From Treponema sp. UBA4326 (GTDB lineage: Bacteria; Spirochaetota; Spirochaetia; Treponematales; Treponemataceae): a stretch of DNA of 7,024 nucleotides. The notes beneath the pieces are model-generated. The model was not told the DNA's origin and did no database searches. It worked only from the letters and a program-made list of their open reading frames with translations. Below, piece by piece: positions 1 to 5,786 of the stretch. The position numbers and the translations under genes were made by a program. The stretch spans positions 1 through 7,024 of the forward strand of contig DGTW01000329.1 in assembly GCA_002393835.1 (NCBI GenBank), given 5' to 3'. The number at the start of each line of letters is the position of its first letter. Positions within the stretch are counted from its first letter, which is position 1.

Positions 1-326
1 CTTGCAGTACGAGCCGCCTGAACCGCATCAGGGGCAATTGACTCATTCCCGGCACTGAACTTCTTTTTCATGCGAAGGGCACGAATCTGAGCCAGAGCCA
101 GACGAAGGCTTTTTTCTTTGTAATTCCAGTTATCAACAAAGTTTGAGCCAGTTTTTGAATCTTCAAGAGGAGGTTCAAGTGAAAGTCCGTCAAGAATCTT
201 CATTTCTTTTTTGCTAAGAAAGCGTGAACAGAGGTCGTAATAGTATTCATAAGTAATTGGAACCGCCTTATCATCGCCCACAGAAAATCCTGGAAGCTGA
301 GATACGAGGTAGTATTGATTACTCAT
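1..326 (-). CDS. DUF2764 family protein of the V-ATPase operon (partial, 3' end beyond the window)
   Basis: Only the first 108 codons are in the window; the gene runs off the left edge. The N-terminus reads MSNQYYLVSQLPGF, a Tyr-rich opening (YYLV.SLP-like) that I recognise as typical of DUF2764 proteins. The rest visible is charged and probably helical (for example SFLSKKE-like and LRLALAQIRALRMKKK stretches), with no signal peptide or membrane segment, so a cytoplasmic protein is expected. The ATG at 326 is preceded by a strong ribosome-binding site, AGGGGGTGA (329-337), lying in the 12-bp gap after the subunit E stop codon, so the two genes are almost certainly co-transcribed. In treponemal and Bacteroidetes V-ATPase operons a DUF2764 gene sits between subunits E and A; its biochemical role is unknown to me. 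A role in assembly or as an accessory stalk factor is only an inference from position. Confidence 0.8.
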   Translation of the reverse strand, partial: MSNQYYLVSQLPGFSVGDDKAVPITYEYYYDLCSRFLSKKEMKILDGLSLEPPLEDSKTGSNFVDNWNYKEKSLRLALAQIRALRMKKKFSAGNESIAPDAVQAARTA

Positions 327-338
327 ATTCACCCCCTG

Positions 339-953
339 TTACTCTTTTGCAGCCTCTTTCATGATTGCGGCAACTCTTGGATTGAGATATGCGCTGAAAA
401 GTTCAGCAACAGCCTCGCTAGAGTAGTCGTAGAATGCAGCTCCGTCTTTTACGCCAATACGGAAGCCCGCATTGATTGAATTGTCAACCTTGAGCGTAAG
501 ACCTTTGGCGATTTCTGCTTTGAGAGCTGCGGTAAGATTAGATTCGAGAGACTTCAAATCTTTTTCATTGAGGAGAACAGAAACTTCGCTTGCCTCTGAT
601 TTTGAGACCCACGCTTTAACTGCCTCTGGAATAAGTTTGGCGAGCAAATCAGAAGAATATGCTTTTTCTGACTCCGCATTAATAAGAGCTGAAAGCTCCT
701 TTGTGATACTGTCACGGAATGAAAGCACAAGGTTTCGGCTTGCCTGACGGATTGCGTCCTCACTAGCCTTCTCCATTCGCGCTGTTTCATCTTTTGCTGC
801 TTTGATGATTTTGTCCGCCTCTTCTTTCGCATTAGCGATGATTTTCTCAGCCTCGCTCTGAGCCTGAGCCTTTACTTCGGAAGCAGATTTTTCGGCAGCT
901 GCGACACCGTCTTTTTTAATCTTTTCGATTAAATCCTGTACCTGGATGTCCAT
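339..953 (-). CDS. atpE: V-type ATP synthase subunit E (peripheral stalk)
   Basis: A 204-aa protein, the usual length for V/A-type ATPase subunit E. Residues about 1-75 are an Ala/Lys/Glu-rich helix (EKSASEVKAQAQSEAEKI and following heptads), the coiled coil that pairs with the other stator subunit. The C-terminal half (about 85-200) is the globular domain that caps the catalytic A3B3 head, including GFRIGVKDGAAFYDYSSE near residues 162-180. No signal peptide, so it is cytoplasmic and part of the peripheral stalk of a membrane ion-pumping or ATP-making rotary enzyme. The ATG at 953 has a GAGAGG ribosome-binding site five bases upstream. It is the first gene of a leftward operon, with DUF2764 12 bp downstream and the other subunits presumably beyond the window. 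The symbol follows treponemal usage; atpE elsewhere often means the F-type c subunit, which this is not. Confidence 0.9.
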   Translation of the reverse strand: MDIQVQDLIEKIKKDGVAAAEKSASEVKAQAQSEAEKIIANAKEEADKIIKAAKDETARMEKASEDAIRQASRNLVLSFRDSITKELSALINAESEKAYSSDLLAKLIPEAVKAWVSKSEASEVSVLLNEKDLKSLESNLTAALKAEIAKGLTLKVDNSINAGFRIGVKDGAAFYDYSSEAVAELFSAYLNPRVAAIMKEAAKE

Positions 954-984
954 GCAAACCTCTCTATTTTATAAAGATTCTTTT

Positions 985-1012
985 ATTATAAACTAGATTT
1001 AACAGATTGCAA
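985..1012 (-). promoter_or_regulatory. Probable sigma-70-type promoter of the V-ATPase operon
   Basis: On the minus strand a perfect -10 box TATAAT (985-990) lies 16 bp downstream of a -35-like TTGCAA (1007-1012, 4 of 6 consensus bases). The expected transcription start is near 978, giving a leader of about 25 bases before the subunit E ATG at 953. The surrounding DNA (954-1110) is very AT-rich and I see no other gene in it. Confidence 0.55.
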
Positions 1013-1113
1013 GCGGTTTTTTAAGATAAAATCAAAGTTTTTTTTCTGAATATGAATATTATTTAATTTTCAAAAATTATAAAGATAAAATACTTTTTTC
1101 GCCTGCCAAAATC

Positions 1114-1142
1114 TTGACACTGTACCTATTTTTTTATATTAT
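1114..1142 (+). promoter_or_regulatory. Strong promoter of the small zinc-ribbon gene
   Basis: A perfect -35 TTGACA (1114-1119), a 17-bp spacer and a -10 box TATTAT (1137-1142, 5 of 6 consensus). The expected start of transcription is around 1148-1150, which falls inside the palindrome described at 1145-1169. The leader before the ATG at 1180 would be about 30 bases. Together with a near-perfect ribosome-binding site this predicts high expression. Confidence 0.7.
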
Positions 1143-1144
1143 AT

Positions 1145-1169
1145 CCTAATAATCGATTATCTTATTAGG
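1145..1169. repeat. Overlapping palindromes at the transcription start and ribosome-binding site
   Basis: Two nested symmetries are visible. An 8-bp perfect inverted repeat has arms CCTAATAA (1145-1152) and TTATTAGG (1162-1169) separated by 9 bp. Inside it lies a 12-bp perfect palindrome ATAATCGATTAT (1149-1160). The right arm overlaps the first three bases of the Shine-Dalgarno sequence AGGGAGG (1167-1173). As DNA it could be an operator at the transcription start; as RNA a shortened hairpin might partly mask the ribosome-binding site. No regulator is identified and chance occurrence in AT-rich DNA is possible. Confidence 0.5.
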
Positions 1170-1179
1170 GAGGCTAGAA

Positions 1180-1350
1180 ATGGCTGGTGCATCAAAGAAC
1201 TCTCGTACTACCGTTGCAACACAGAAATTCAACTGCACATGCGGTGGCGAAGTCGAAATGAAAACAAAGCTCGAAAACGGCAGACTCAAGAACTACGCTG
1301 AATGCCAGAAATGCAAACGCGTTGAGAGACGACCAAAAGATTTCAAATAA
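1180..1350 (+). CDS. Small putative zinc-ribbon protein (56 aa), function unknown
   Basis: A complete 56-codon gene (ATG 1180, TAA 1348-1350) with AGGGAGG (1167-1173) six bases before the start, a consensus promoter upstream and a strong terminator downstream, so it is very likely real and monocistronic. The protein is basic (ends RRPKDFK). Four cysteines at residues 19, 21, 42 and 45 form a C-x-C ... C-x-x-C arrangement (NCTCGGE and ECQKCK), which suggests a single zinc-binding ribbon. The N-terminal 15 residues are Ser/Thr/Ala-rich and probably flexible. The size, charge and paired cysteines resemble small ribosomal or nucleic-acid-binding zinc ribbons such as L33-type proteins, but I cannot assign it to a family. 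It is divergent from the V-ATPase operon and convergent with the polysaccharide operon, so neighbours give no firm hint of function. Confidence 0.85.
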   Translation: MAGASKNSRTTVATQKFNCTCGGEVEMKTKLENGRLKNYAECQKCKRVERRPKDFK

Positions 1351-1381
1351 TAGCTAATTATAACAGAAATCTTTAAAACAT

Positions 1382-1434
1382 AAAATCCCCCGCTCTTTCA
1401 TTAGTGCACTTTGAGGAGCGGGGATTTTTATTTT
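1382..1434 (+). terminator. Rho-independent terminator after the zinc-ribbon gene
   Basis: A long hairpin: AAAATCCCCCGCTC (1382-1395) pairs with GAGCGGGGATTTT (1416-1428), 13 base pairs with one bulged C, around a 20-base loop, followed by TTTTTATTTT to 1434. It lies 31 bases after the stop codon. The A-rich left flank means it could also stop leftward transcription, acting as a back-up for the terminator at 1447-1478. Confidence 0.9.
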
Positions 1435-1446
1435 AAAACAAGGTAG

Positions 1447-1478
1447 AAAAAAACTGCCCTCTTTTTTACCAAGGGCAG
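1447..1478 (-). terminator. Rho-independent terminator of the polysaccharide operon
   Basis: Read on the minus strand: CTGCCCT, an 11-base loop, AGGGCAG (1454-1478), then seven T (1447-1453). It starts about 8 bases after the TAG stop of the SLBB export gene, so it closes the three-gene leftward operon. Confidence 0.9.
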
Positions 1479-1486
1479 CTATAGCT

Positions 1487-4400
1487 CTATTTCAGGATAC
1501 CCGTAACGGCCATAATTGAAAGAGTTGACGCCGTTATCGAAAGAATCGTTGTGATTGCAGGCGCATACTTATTGAATTTATAGAGGAAAGAATTTGTATT
1601 CGCCGTAATAGTCGATTCAGGCGTGATAAATTCTTTTTTTGAATATTTTTTATTGTTGATGTCTCGTATTTCTATTGAGTCAAGGCTGTTTTTATCCTTA
1701 TCAAAGCCTCCGGCCAAGCCAATATAATACTCCCATGTTCGGTCGGGAATGTAGGGATAGCGTCCTGGCTTGACGACAGCACCTGCCACAGATACGAAAT
1801 ACTGTTTGAAAGGAATGACAAGGGTATCGTTTGACTCAATAGGCATGTTTGAGTAGTAAGAAGCATCGTAAAGCATTGGCAGGAGATTCAGAGGAATCGT
1901 CTTTGAACCACGGATTATGTAAGCCTTCTCCAAATCAGAGACAGCAGTAAACAATTTTTTGTTGCGTCGAGCAAAATAAGCGTAGTCCTCGCCATTATTG
2001 AATGAAAGTGACAGATGAGTAGAGGTCTCCAAAGCAGTGCCTGCCTCTGCCTGAATTGCACCGTCAACGAATATGACTGGAGTTAAATCAGAAAAGCTTG
2101 AAACAAAGATTGTGTCATAGCACATAAGCTCGTAATTATCAGCGACATCACCCTGATCAAGATAGCTCTTTTCTCCAGAACCTTCCGTGCCAGTTAGGGA
2201 ACGGTACAATTCAATTCGAGAAAGGTCTGCGAGAGGAGCGAGACCGCCTGCATAAATATCTATAAGCTCCTGAATGTTTTCACCTTCCTTCAGCTCATAG
2301 GTTCCAGGACGCTCAACAGCACCATTTATAGTTACTTTTCGGTCTATACGGCTGAGCGTGATGACTTCGCCAGGCTTTATGTAGGGGTTGTTTTCCATTC
2401 TTCCATAGCGGGTGGCAAGGAAAAGGTCACAGACGCTCTCGGCTCCGTCAACGCTGGTTACTTTTATATTTCTGAAAGATGTATAGTCGGTTGTATGACC
2501 AGAAATAATGGTTGAAAGGCGTTTTAAAGGCCATGCCTCCACTTCAACCGTAGACTTTACCTCACCTGTTATGAGAACTGTGCTTAAATTCTGCATGTAG
2601 GGAACATAAAGCGTATCGTCTTTCTGGGCGATGTATTCACTCATGTAATCACGCTTGTAAAGGCAGTCCTCAAGATTTACGAGATATTTTTTGCTGTCAC
2701 GGATAAGGTAGGCGTTGCGCAAGTCTGATGTCGGAAAGAAATTAGCTGCGTTTCGCCTTACCAAAGTGGCAAGGTTTTCGCCTTCCATGAAATTGACTGG
2801 GATTCGGTTTATAATGGGATTTGCAATATTATTGCCAGAAAAGTCCCCTTTTTCAGCATTTGTATTCTGAGCTTCCCGGCCTAAAGAACCGACCGCACCC
2901 TCAAAGAACATGGTGTCACGAAGCTCAATACGGCTGGAAATGGTTATGACATCTGCATTCTCCAGGGCAAAATTCTGCTCGATTGAATTTGACTGAAGAT
3001 AAATCGTGTCTCCAGATGGATTCTTAGAGTTGTTTTGTCTGCGGAGAATGATTCGCTCAGTGTCAGCATACTCAGAAAGACCATTCGCATAGCGCTCAAC
3101 GGCTTCCTTCAAGTTTTCGTCTTTTAGAAGCTGGTAAGTTCCAGGCCGCTCAACGGCACCAGAAATCGTTACTTTTCGTTCCAAACGGCTCAATGTGATT
3201 GTCTCGCCAGGACGAATATAAGGATTTTGATCCATCTGACCGTAACGGTTTGCAAGGAAAAGATCATAAACTGATTTTGTGCCGTCAACGGCCGTTACCT
3301 CAATGTCTCTCAGAGAAGAATAATCCGTGGTATGTCCTGAAATAAGGGCAGAAAGCCTTTTCTGAGGCCAGGCCTCAACTTCAACGGTAGAGTTTACTTC
3401 ACCAGTAATAAGAACAGTGTTTTTTGTCTGCATGTAGGGAACGTAAAGCGTATCCCCCTTTTGGGCAAAATATTCGCTCATATAGTCTCGTACATAAAGA
3501 CAATCTTCAAGATTTACGAGGAGTTTTTCATCATTACGAATCAAATAAGCGTTTCTAAGGTCTGATGTCGGAAAGAAATTACCTGCGTTTCGCCTTACCA
3601 GAGTGGCAAGGTTTTCGCCTTCCATGAAATTGACAGGAATTCGGTTTATGATGGGATTTGCGATATTATTTCCTGTGCTGTCCCCTTTTTCAGCGTTTGT
3701 GTTCTGAGACTCGCGCCCCAAGGAACCGACTGCACCTTCAAAGAACATGGTGTCACGAAGCTCAATACGGCTGGAAATGGTTACGATGTCTGCGTTTTCC
3801 AGAGCATAATTCTGCTCGATAACATTTGAATCAAGGTAAATCGTATCTCCGGAGGGATTCTTTGAGTTGTTCTGCCTTCGAAGGATAATTCTTTCTATGT
3901 CCGCATACTCAGAAAGGCCACCGGCATAGCGCTCGACGGCTTCTTTTAAGTTTTCGCCTTTTAGAAGCTCATAAGTACCGGGTCGCTCAACGGCTCCAGA
4001 AACAGTTACTTTACGCTCATATCGTTTTACGACAATTTTGTCCCCAGGACGAAGGAAAGGATCCTGCGAGAGGTCTCCGTTTCTCTGGGCCAGGAAAAGA
4101 TCATAAGTTTTTGACGAGCCGCCCGCACTTACGATGGTTATGTTTCTGGATGATGCATGGCTTGTCAAATTGCTTGAAATAAATGTTGAAAGCCTTGTAA
4201 GTGCCCATGCGTTTCGCTCAATCGTTCTGTTCACTTCCCCGCTCACGCTAACAAGGAATGTTGACGGAGAGGAAAGAACGAACTGAACGCCTGCCATCGG
4301 ATAATTGCGGAGGACAAGGGACTCAACCTGAGATTTGAGCTGGAGATAAGTCAAACCGGCGCAATTAATTACACCAAGATTAGCTACGCGGATTTTGTAT

Positions 4401-4669
4401 GTCGAGTCAACGGGAATTGTGTAGCGCACTGGAGTTCCGGCTGCGGCAAAAGCAAGGGTATAGACATCGCCAGCTGTAACCGGATAGTAAGAAACCGACA
4501 TCGCCAACTGGGCATCTGGAAGTTTCGTAACATCAGTAGCAACAGAAGAGACGGCTTTTTCCATGTCTTCAGCCACATTCTGACTGGCTCCGGTAAGGGT
4601 TTGGGCATTTAAGGCAAAAACCGCAAAAGACATGATGAAAGCTGAGATAAAGCCTTTTGAAATTTTCAT
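1487..4669 (-). CDS. Giant SLBB-repeat polysaccharide export protein (Wza-type, outer membrane/periplasm)
   Basis: A 1060-aa protein. Residues 1-23 are a signal peptide (hydrophobic core, likely cut after ALNA or ALNAQ). About 56-136 is a poly-export/PES-like domain (YYPVTAGDVYTLAF, then GLTYLQLKSQVE). From 138 on come SLBB-type beta-grasp modules in triads: 138-215, 219-300, 301-416; again 417-494, 498-579, 580-695; a diverged third set 696-773, 777-858, 859-956; and a final module from 957 (VAGAVVKPGRYPY). Signature SGAVERPGTY recurs every 279 residues. Residues about 1035-1058 are a hydrophobic C-terminal helix, which may match the outer-membrane helix of Wza. Wza itself is about 360 aa and a lipoprotein; this one is three times longer and has no lipobox cysteine. 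The start ATG lies 3 bases after the wzz-like stop; its AAGGA site is 11 bases upstream inside that gene, suggesting translational coupling. The role as an export conduit is inferred from family and operon. Confidence 0.85.
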   Translation of the reverse strand: MKISKGFISAFIMSFAVFALNAQTLTGASQNVAEDMEKAVSSVATDVTKLPDAQLAMSVSYYPVTAGDVYTLAFAAAGTPVRYTIPVDSTYKIRVANLGVINCAGLTYLQLKSQVESLVLRNYPMAGVQFVLSSPSTFLVSVSGEVNRTIERNAWALTRLSTFISSNLTSHASSRNITIVSAGGSSKTYDLFLAQRNGDLSQDPFLRPGDKIVVKRYERKVTVSGAVERPGTYELLKGENLKEAVERYAGGLSEYADIERIILRRQNNSKNPSGDTIYLDSNVIEQNYALENADIVTISSRIELRDTMFFEGAVGSLGRESQNTNAEKGDSTGNNIANPIINRIPVNFMEGENLATLVRRNAGNFFPTSDLRNAYLIRNDEKLLVNLEDCLYVRDYMSEYFAQKGDTLYVPYMQTKNTVLITGEVNSTVEVEAWPQKRLSALISGHTTDYSSLRDIEVTAVDGTKSVYDLFLANRYGQMDQNPYIRPGETITLSRLERKVTISGAVERPGTYQLLKDENLKEAVERYANGLSEYADTERIILRRQNNSKNPSGDTIYLQSNSIEQNFALENADVITISSRIELRDTMFFEGAVGSLGREAQNTNAEKGDFSGNNIANPIINRIPVNFMEGENLATLVRRNAANFFPTSDLRNAYLIRDSKKYLVNLEDCLYKRDYMSEYIAQKDDTLYVPYMQNLSTVLITGEVKSTVEVEAWPLKRLSTIISGHTTDYTSFRNIKVTSVDGAESVCDLFLATRYGRMENNPYIKPGEVITLSRIDRKVTINGAVERPGTYELKEGENIQELIDIYAGGLAPLADLSRIELYRSLTGTEGSGEKSYLDQGDVADNYELMCYDTIFVSSFSDLTPVIFVDGAIQAEAGTALETSTHLSLSFNNGEDYAYFARRNKKLFTAVSDLEKAYIIRGSKTIPLNLLPMLYDASYYSNMPIESNDTLVIPFKQYFVSVAGAVVKPGRYPYIPDRTWEYYIGLAGGFDKDKNSLDSIEIRDINNKKYSKKEFITPESTITANTNSFLYKFNKYAPAITTILSITASTLSIMAVTGILK
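2342..3178 (-). repeat. In-frame tandem repeat, second copy (837 bp, 279 aa)
   Basis: This block (residues 498-776 of the SLBB protein) matches the adjacent upstream block 3179-4015 with no insertion or deletion. My hand comparison gives about 44 amino-acid differences in 279, roughly 84% identity. Stretches of more than 40 identical bases occur, for example around the RIELRDTMFFEG coding region (near 2900-2950 here and 3740-3785 in the other copy). Confidence 0.85.
3179..4015 (-). repeat. In-frame tandem repeat, first copy (837 bp, 279 aa)
   Basis: Residues 219-497 of the SLBB protein, starting at the first RKVTVSGAVERPGTY motif and covering one B module, the long linker module and the next A module. 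The same motif recurs 837 bp and 1674 bp further along the gene (GTTAC landmark at 4005, 3168 and 2331). After the third RKVTINGAVERPGTY the similarity falls sharply, so the close duplication covers only these two blocks. Confidence 0.85.
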
Positions 4670-4672
4670 TTT

Positions 4673-5695
4673 TTAATTGTTCCTTTTTTTTAATTTGAGC
4701 TTTTCGGCAGCTTCAGGATCATTTTTTATATTTTTCCATGCGTTCAATGCAAAAGCAGCAAAAACAGACATGAAGAAAGCCGCAAATGCAATAATGATAC
4801 ATAATTTTCCACGGCTGGGGCCTGATTTCATATCTGGAATTTCTGGACGCTCAAGAATCTGGAAAATTGGAGTATCGCTCATCATCTGAACTTTAAGCAG
4901 TTCATATTGTGTTTTCAGCTGGGTGTAGACCTGTCGCTGGGCATCAAGCTCAAGCTGAAGTTTTGCACTTCCAGTAGTAATTGAAGGAATATTCCAGGCA
5001 TCGCCACCATAGCCTACGCTCGCGCCAAGTTTTTTGACTTCACCCTCAATACGGAGAATTTCGTTATAGCTGGACTGAATGTTTCTCTCAAGGTTTTCCT
5101 TTTGAATCTTATTGTTATCCAGTCCCAGCTCATCGAATTTATCTCCCAGCCAGTCAACAACAAAATTTACTACTGACTGAGCAAAAGCAGGATCGATGTC
5201 TGTGCAAGAAACGGAAAATATTCCAGAATCTTCGTCATAGGATGCGGAAAGAATTTTTTTTAGTGCCTTACGACTATTTGCCCTTACATGATCTTGAATT
5301 TTAAATTTTTCGATTATGCCGAATTTATCCGTGATTGCATCAAGAAGCATATTTGAGGACGAAAGGAAAGTTGCAAGTGAAGCGTTTGTTGAGCCACCAC
5401 CGACATTGACACCGGCCAATCCCGCAAGACTTCCAAGACCCGATGAGGCAAGTGCAGAAGACAAGCCCCCTCCGGAAGAGTTTTCTTTTATGAGCATTTC
5501 TGCCCTAGGTGTAAATTTATTGGGAAGCGGGGATTTTTCTGGTGGCAATACAATAGAAATGATTGAAAAAACGACTGCAAAAATCATCGCAAGGCCAGTA
5601 ACAATGATAATCATCCATTTGTAATGCAGGAGAACCGCAAACAAGTCAATCAGCGAGATTTCATCTTCCTGCTGATTATTTACATTTCCTTCCAT
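4673..5695 (-). CDS. Wzz-type chain-length determinant / polysaccharide co-polymerase
   Basis: A 340-aa protein from the ATG at 5695. It has the Wzz plan: short cytoplasmic N-terminus with EISLIDLFAVLLHYKW (about 12-27), TM1 about 27-50, a large periplasmic part, a proline-rich stretch (PEIPDMKSGPSRG, 284-296) and TM2 about 297-319, then a basic tail. A Gly/Ser/Ala-rich segment (about 74-101, LASSGLGSLAGLAGVNVGGG) is common in this family. Probable coiled coils lie near 195-225 and 243-270. There are no Walker motifs and no Tyr-rich tail, so no fused BY-kinase. An in-frame GTG at 5707 would give four more residues, but it sits inside the likely ribosome-binding site (CTGGGGTG, nine bases before the ATG), so I prefer 5695. 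It is the middle gene, with its stop 3 bases before the exporter start. It probably sets polymer length and links inner-membrane synthesis to export. Confidence 0.85.
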   Translation of the reverse strand: MEGNVNNQQEDEISLIDLFAVLLHYKWMIIIVTGLAMIFAVVFSIISIVLPPEKSPLPNKFTPRAEMLIKENSSGGGLSSALASSGLGSLAGLAGVNVGGGSTNASLATFLSSSNMLLDAITDKFGIIEKFKIQDHVRANSRKALKKILSASYDEDSGIFSVSCTDIDPAFAQSVVNFVVDWLGDKFDELGLDNNKIQKENLERNIQSSYNEILRIEGEVKKLGASVGYGGDAWNIPSITTGSAKLQLELDAQRQVYTQLKTQYELLKVQMMSDTPIFQILERPEIPDMKSGPSRGKLCIIIAFAAFFMSVFAAFALNAWKNIKNDPEAAEKLKLKKRNN

Positions 5696-5713
5696 AAAAT
5701 AAAACACCCCAGC

Positions 5714-5741
5714 ATAAAGTTAATAAGTAGACAAACTTTAT
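5714..5741. repeat. Inverted repeat in the gap before the wzz-like gene
   Basis: Arms ATAAAGTT (5714-5721) and AACTTTAT (5734-5741) are perfect complements around a 12-base spacer, 18 bases upstream of the wzz-like ATG and beside its ribosome-binding site. The stem is AT-rich and no T-run follows on the minus strand, so it does not look like a terminator. It could be an mRNA hairpin affecting translation or processing, or an operator; it may also be chance. Confidence 0.35.
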
Positions 5742-5786
5742 CAAAAAAACGAATATCGTGCAAGGTAAAAGCGACAAAAGGGATTT

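Noticed and set aside
472..747. Plus-strand open frame of 91 codons opposite subunit E
   Set aside because: It lies entirely antisense to a well-supported V-ATPase subunit, has no ribosome-binding site that I can see and no recognisable protein features.
2342..4015. Assembly error producing the tandem repeat
   Set aside because: The copies differ at many synonymous and about 44 amino-acid positions, so a simple assembly duplication is unlikely; collapse of further identical copies cannot be excluded.
5316..5624. Plus-strand open frame of 102 codons opposite the Wzz-type gene
   Set aside because: Proline-rich reading is the antisense of the Gly/Ser-rich segment; no promoter or ribosome-binding site supports it.
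5696..5707. GTG start at 5707 for the Wzz-type gene
   Set aside because: The GTG overlaps the GGGGTG ribosome-binding site; the ATG at 5695 has correct spacing and fits the family N-terminus.
5708..5786. Internal promoter before the Wzz-type gene (TTGATA or TTGCAC followed by AT-rich DNA)
   Set aside because: The best -10 candidates match only about three consensus bases or have wrong spacing; the genes are more simply read as one operon.
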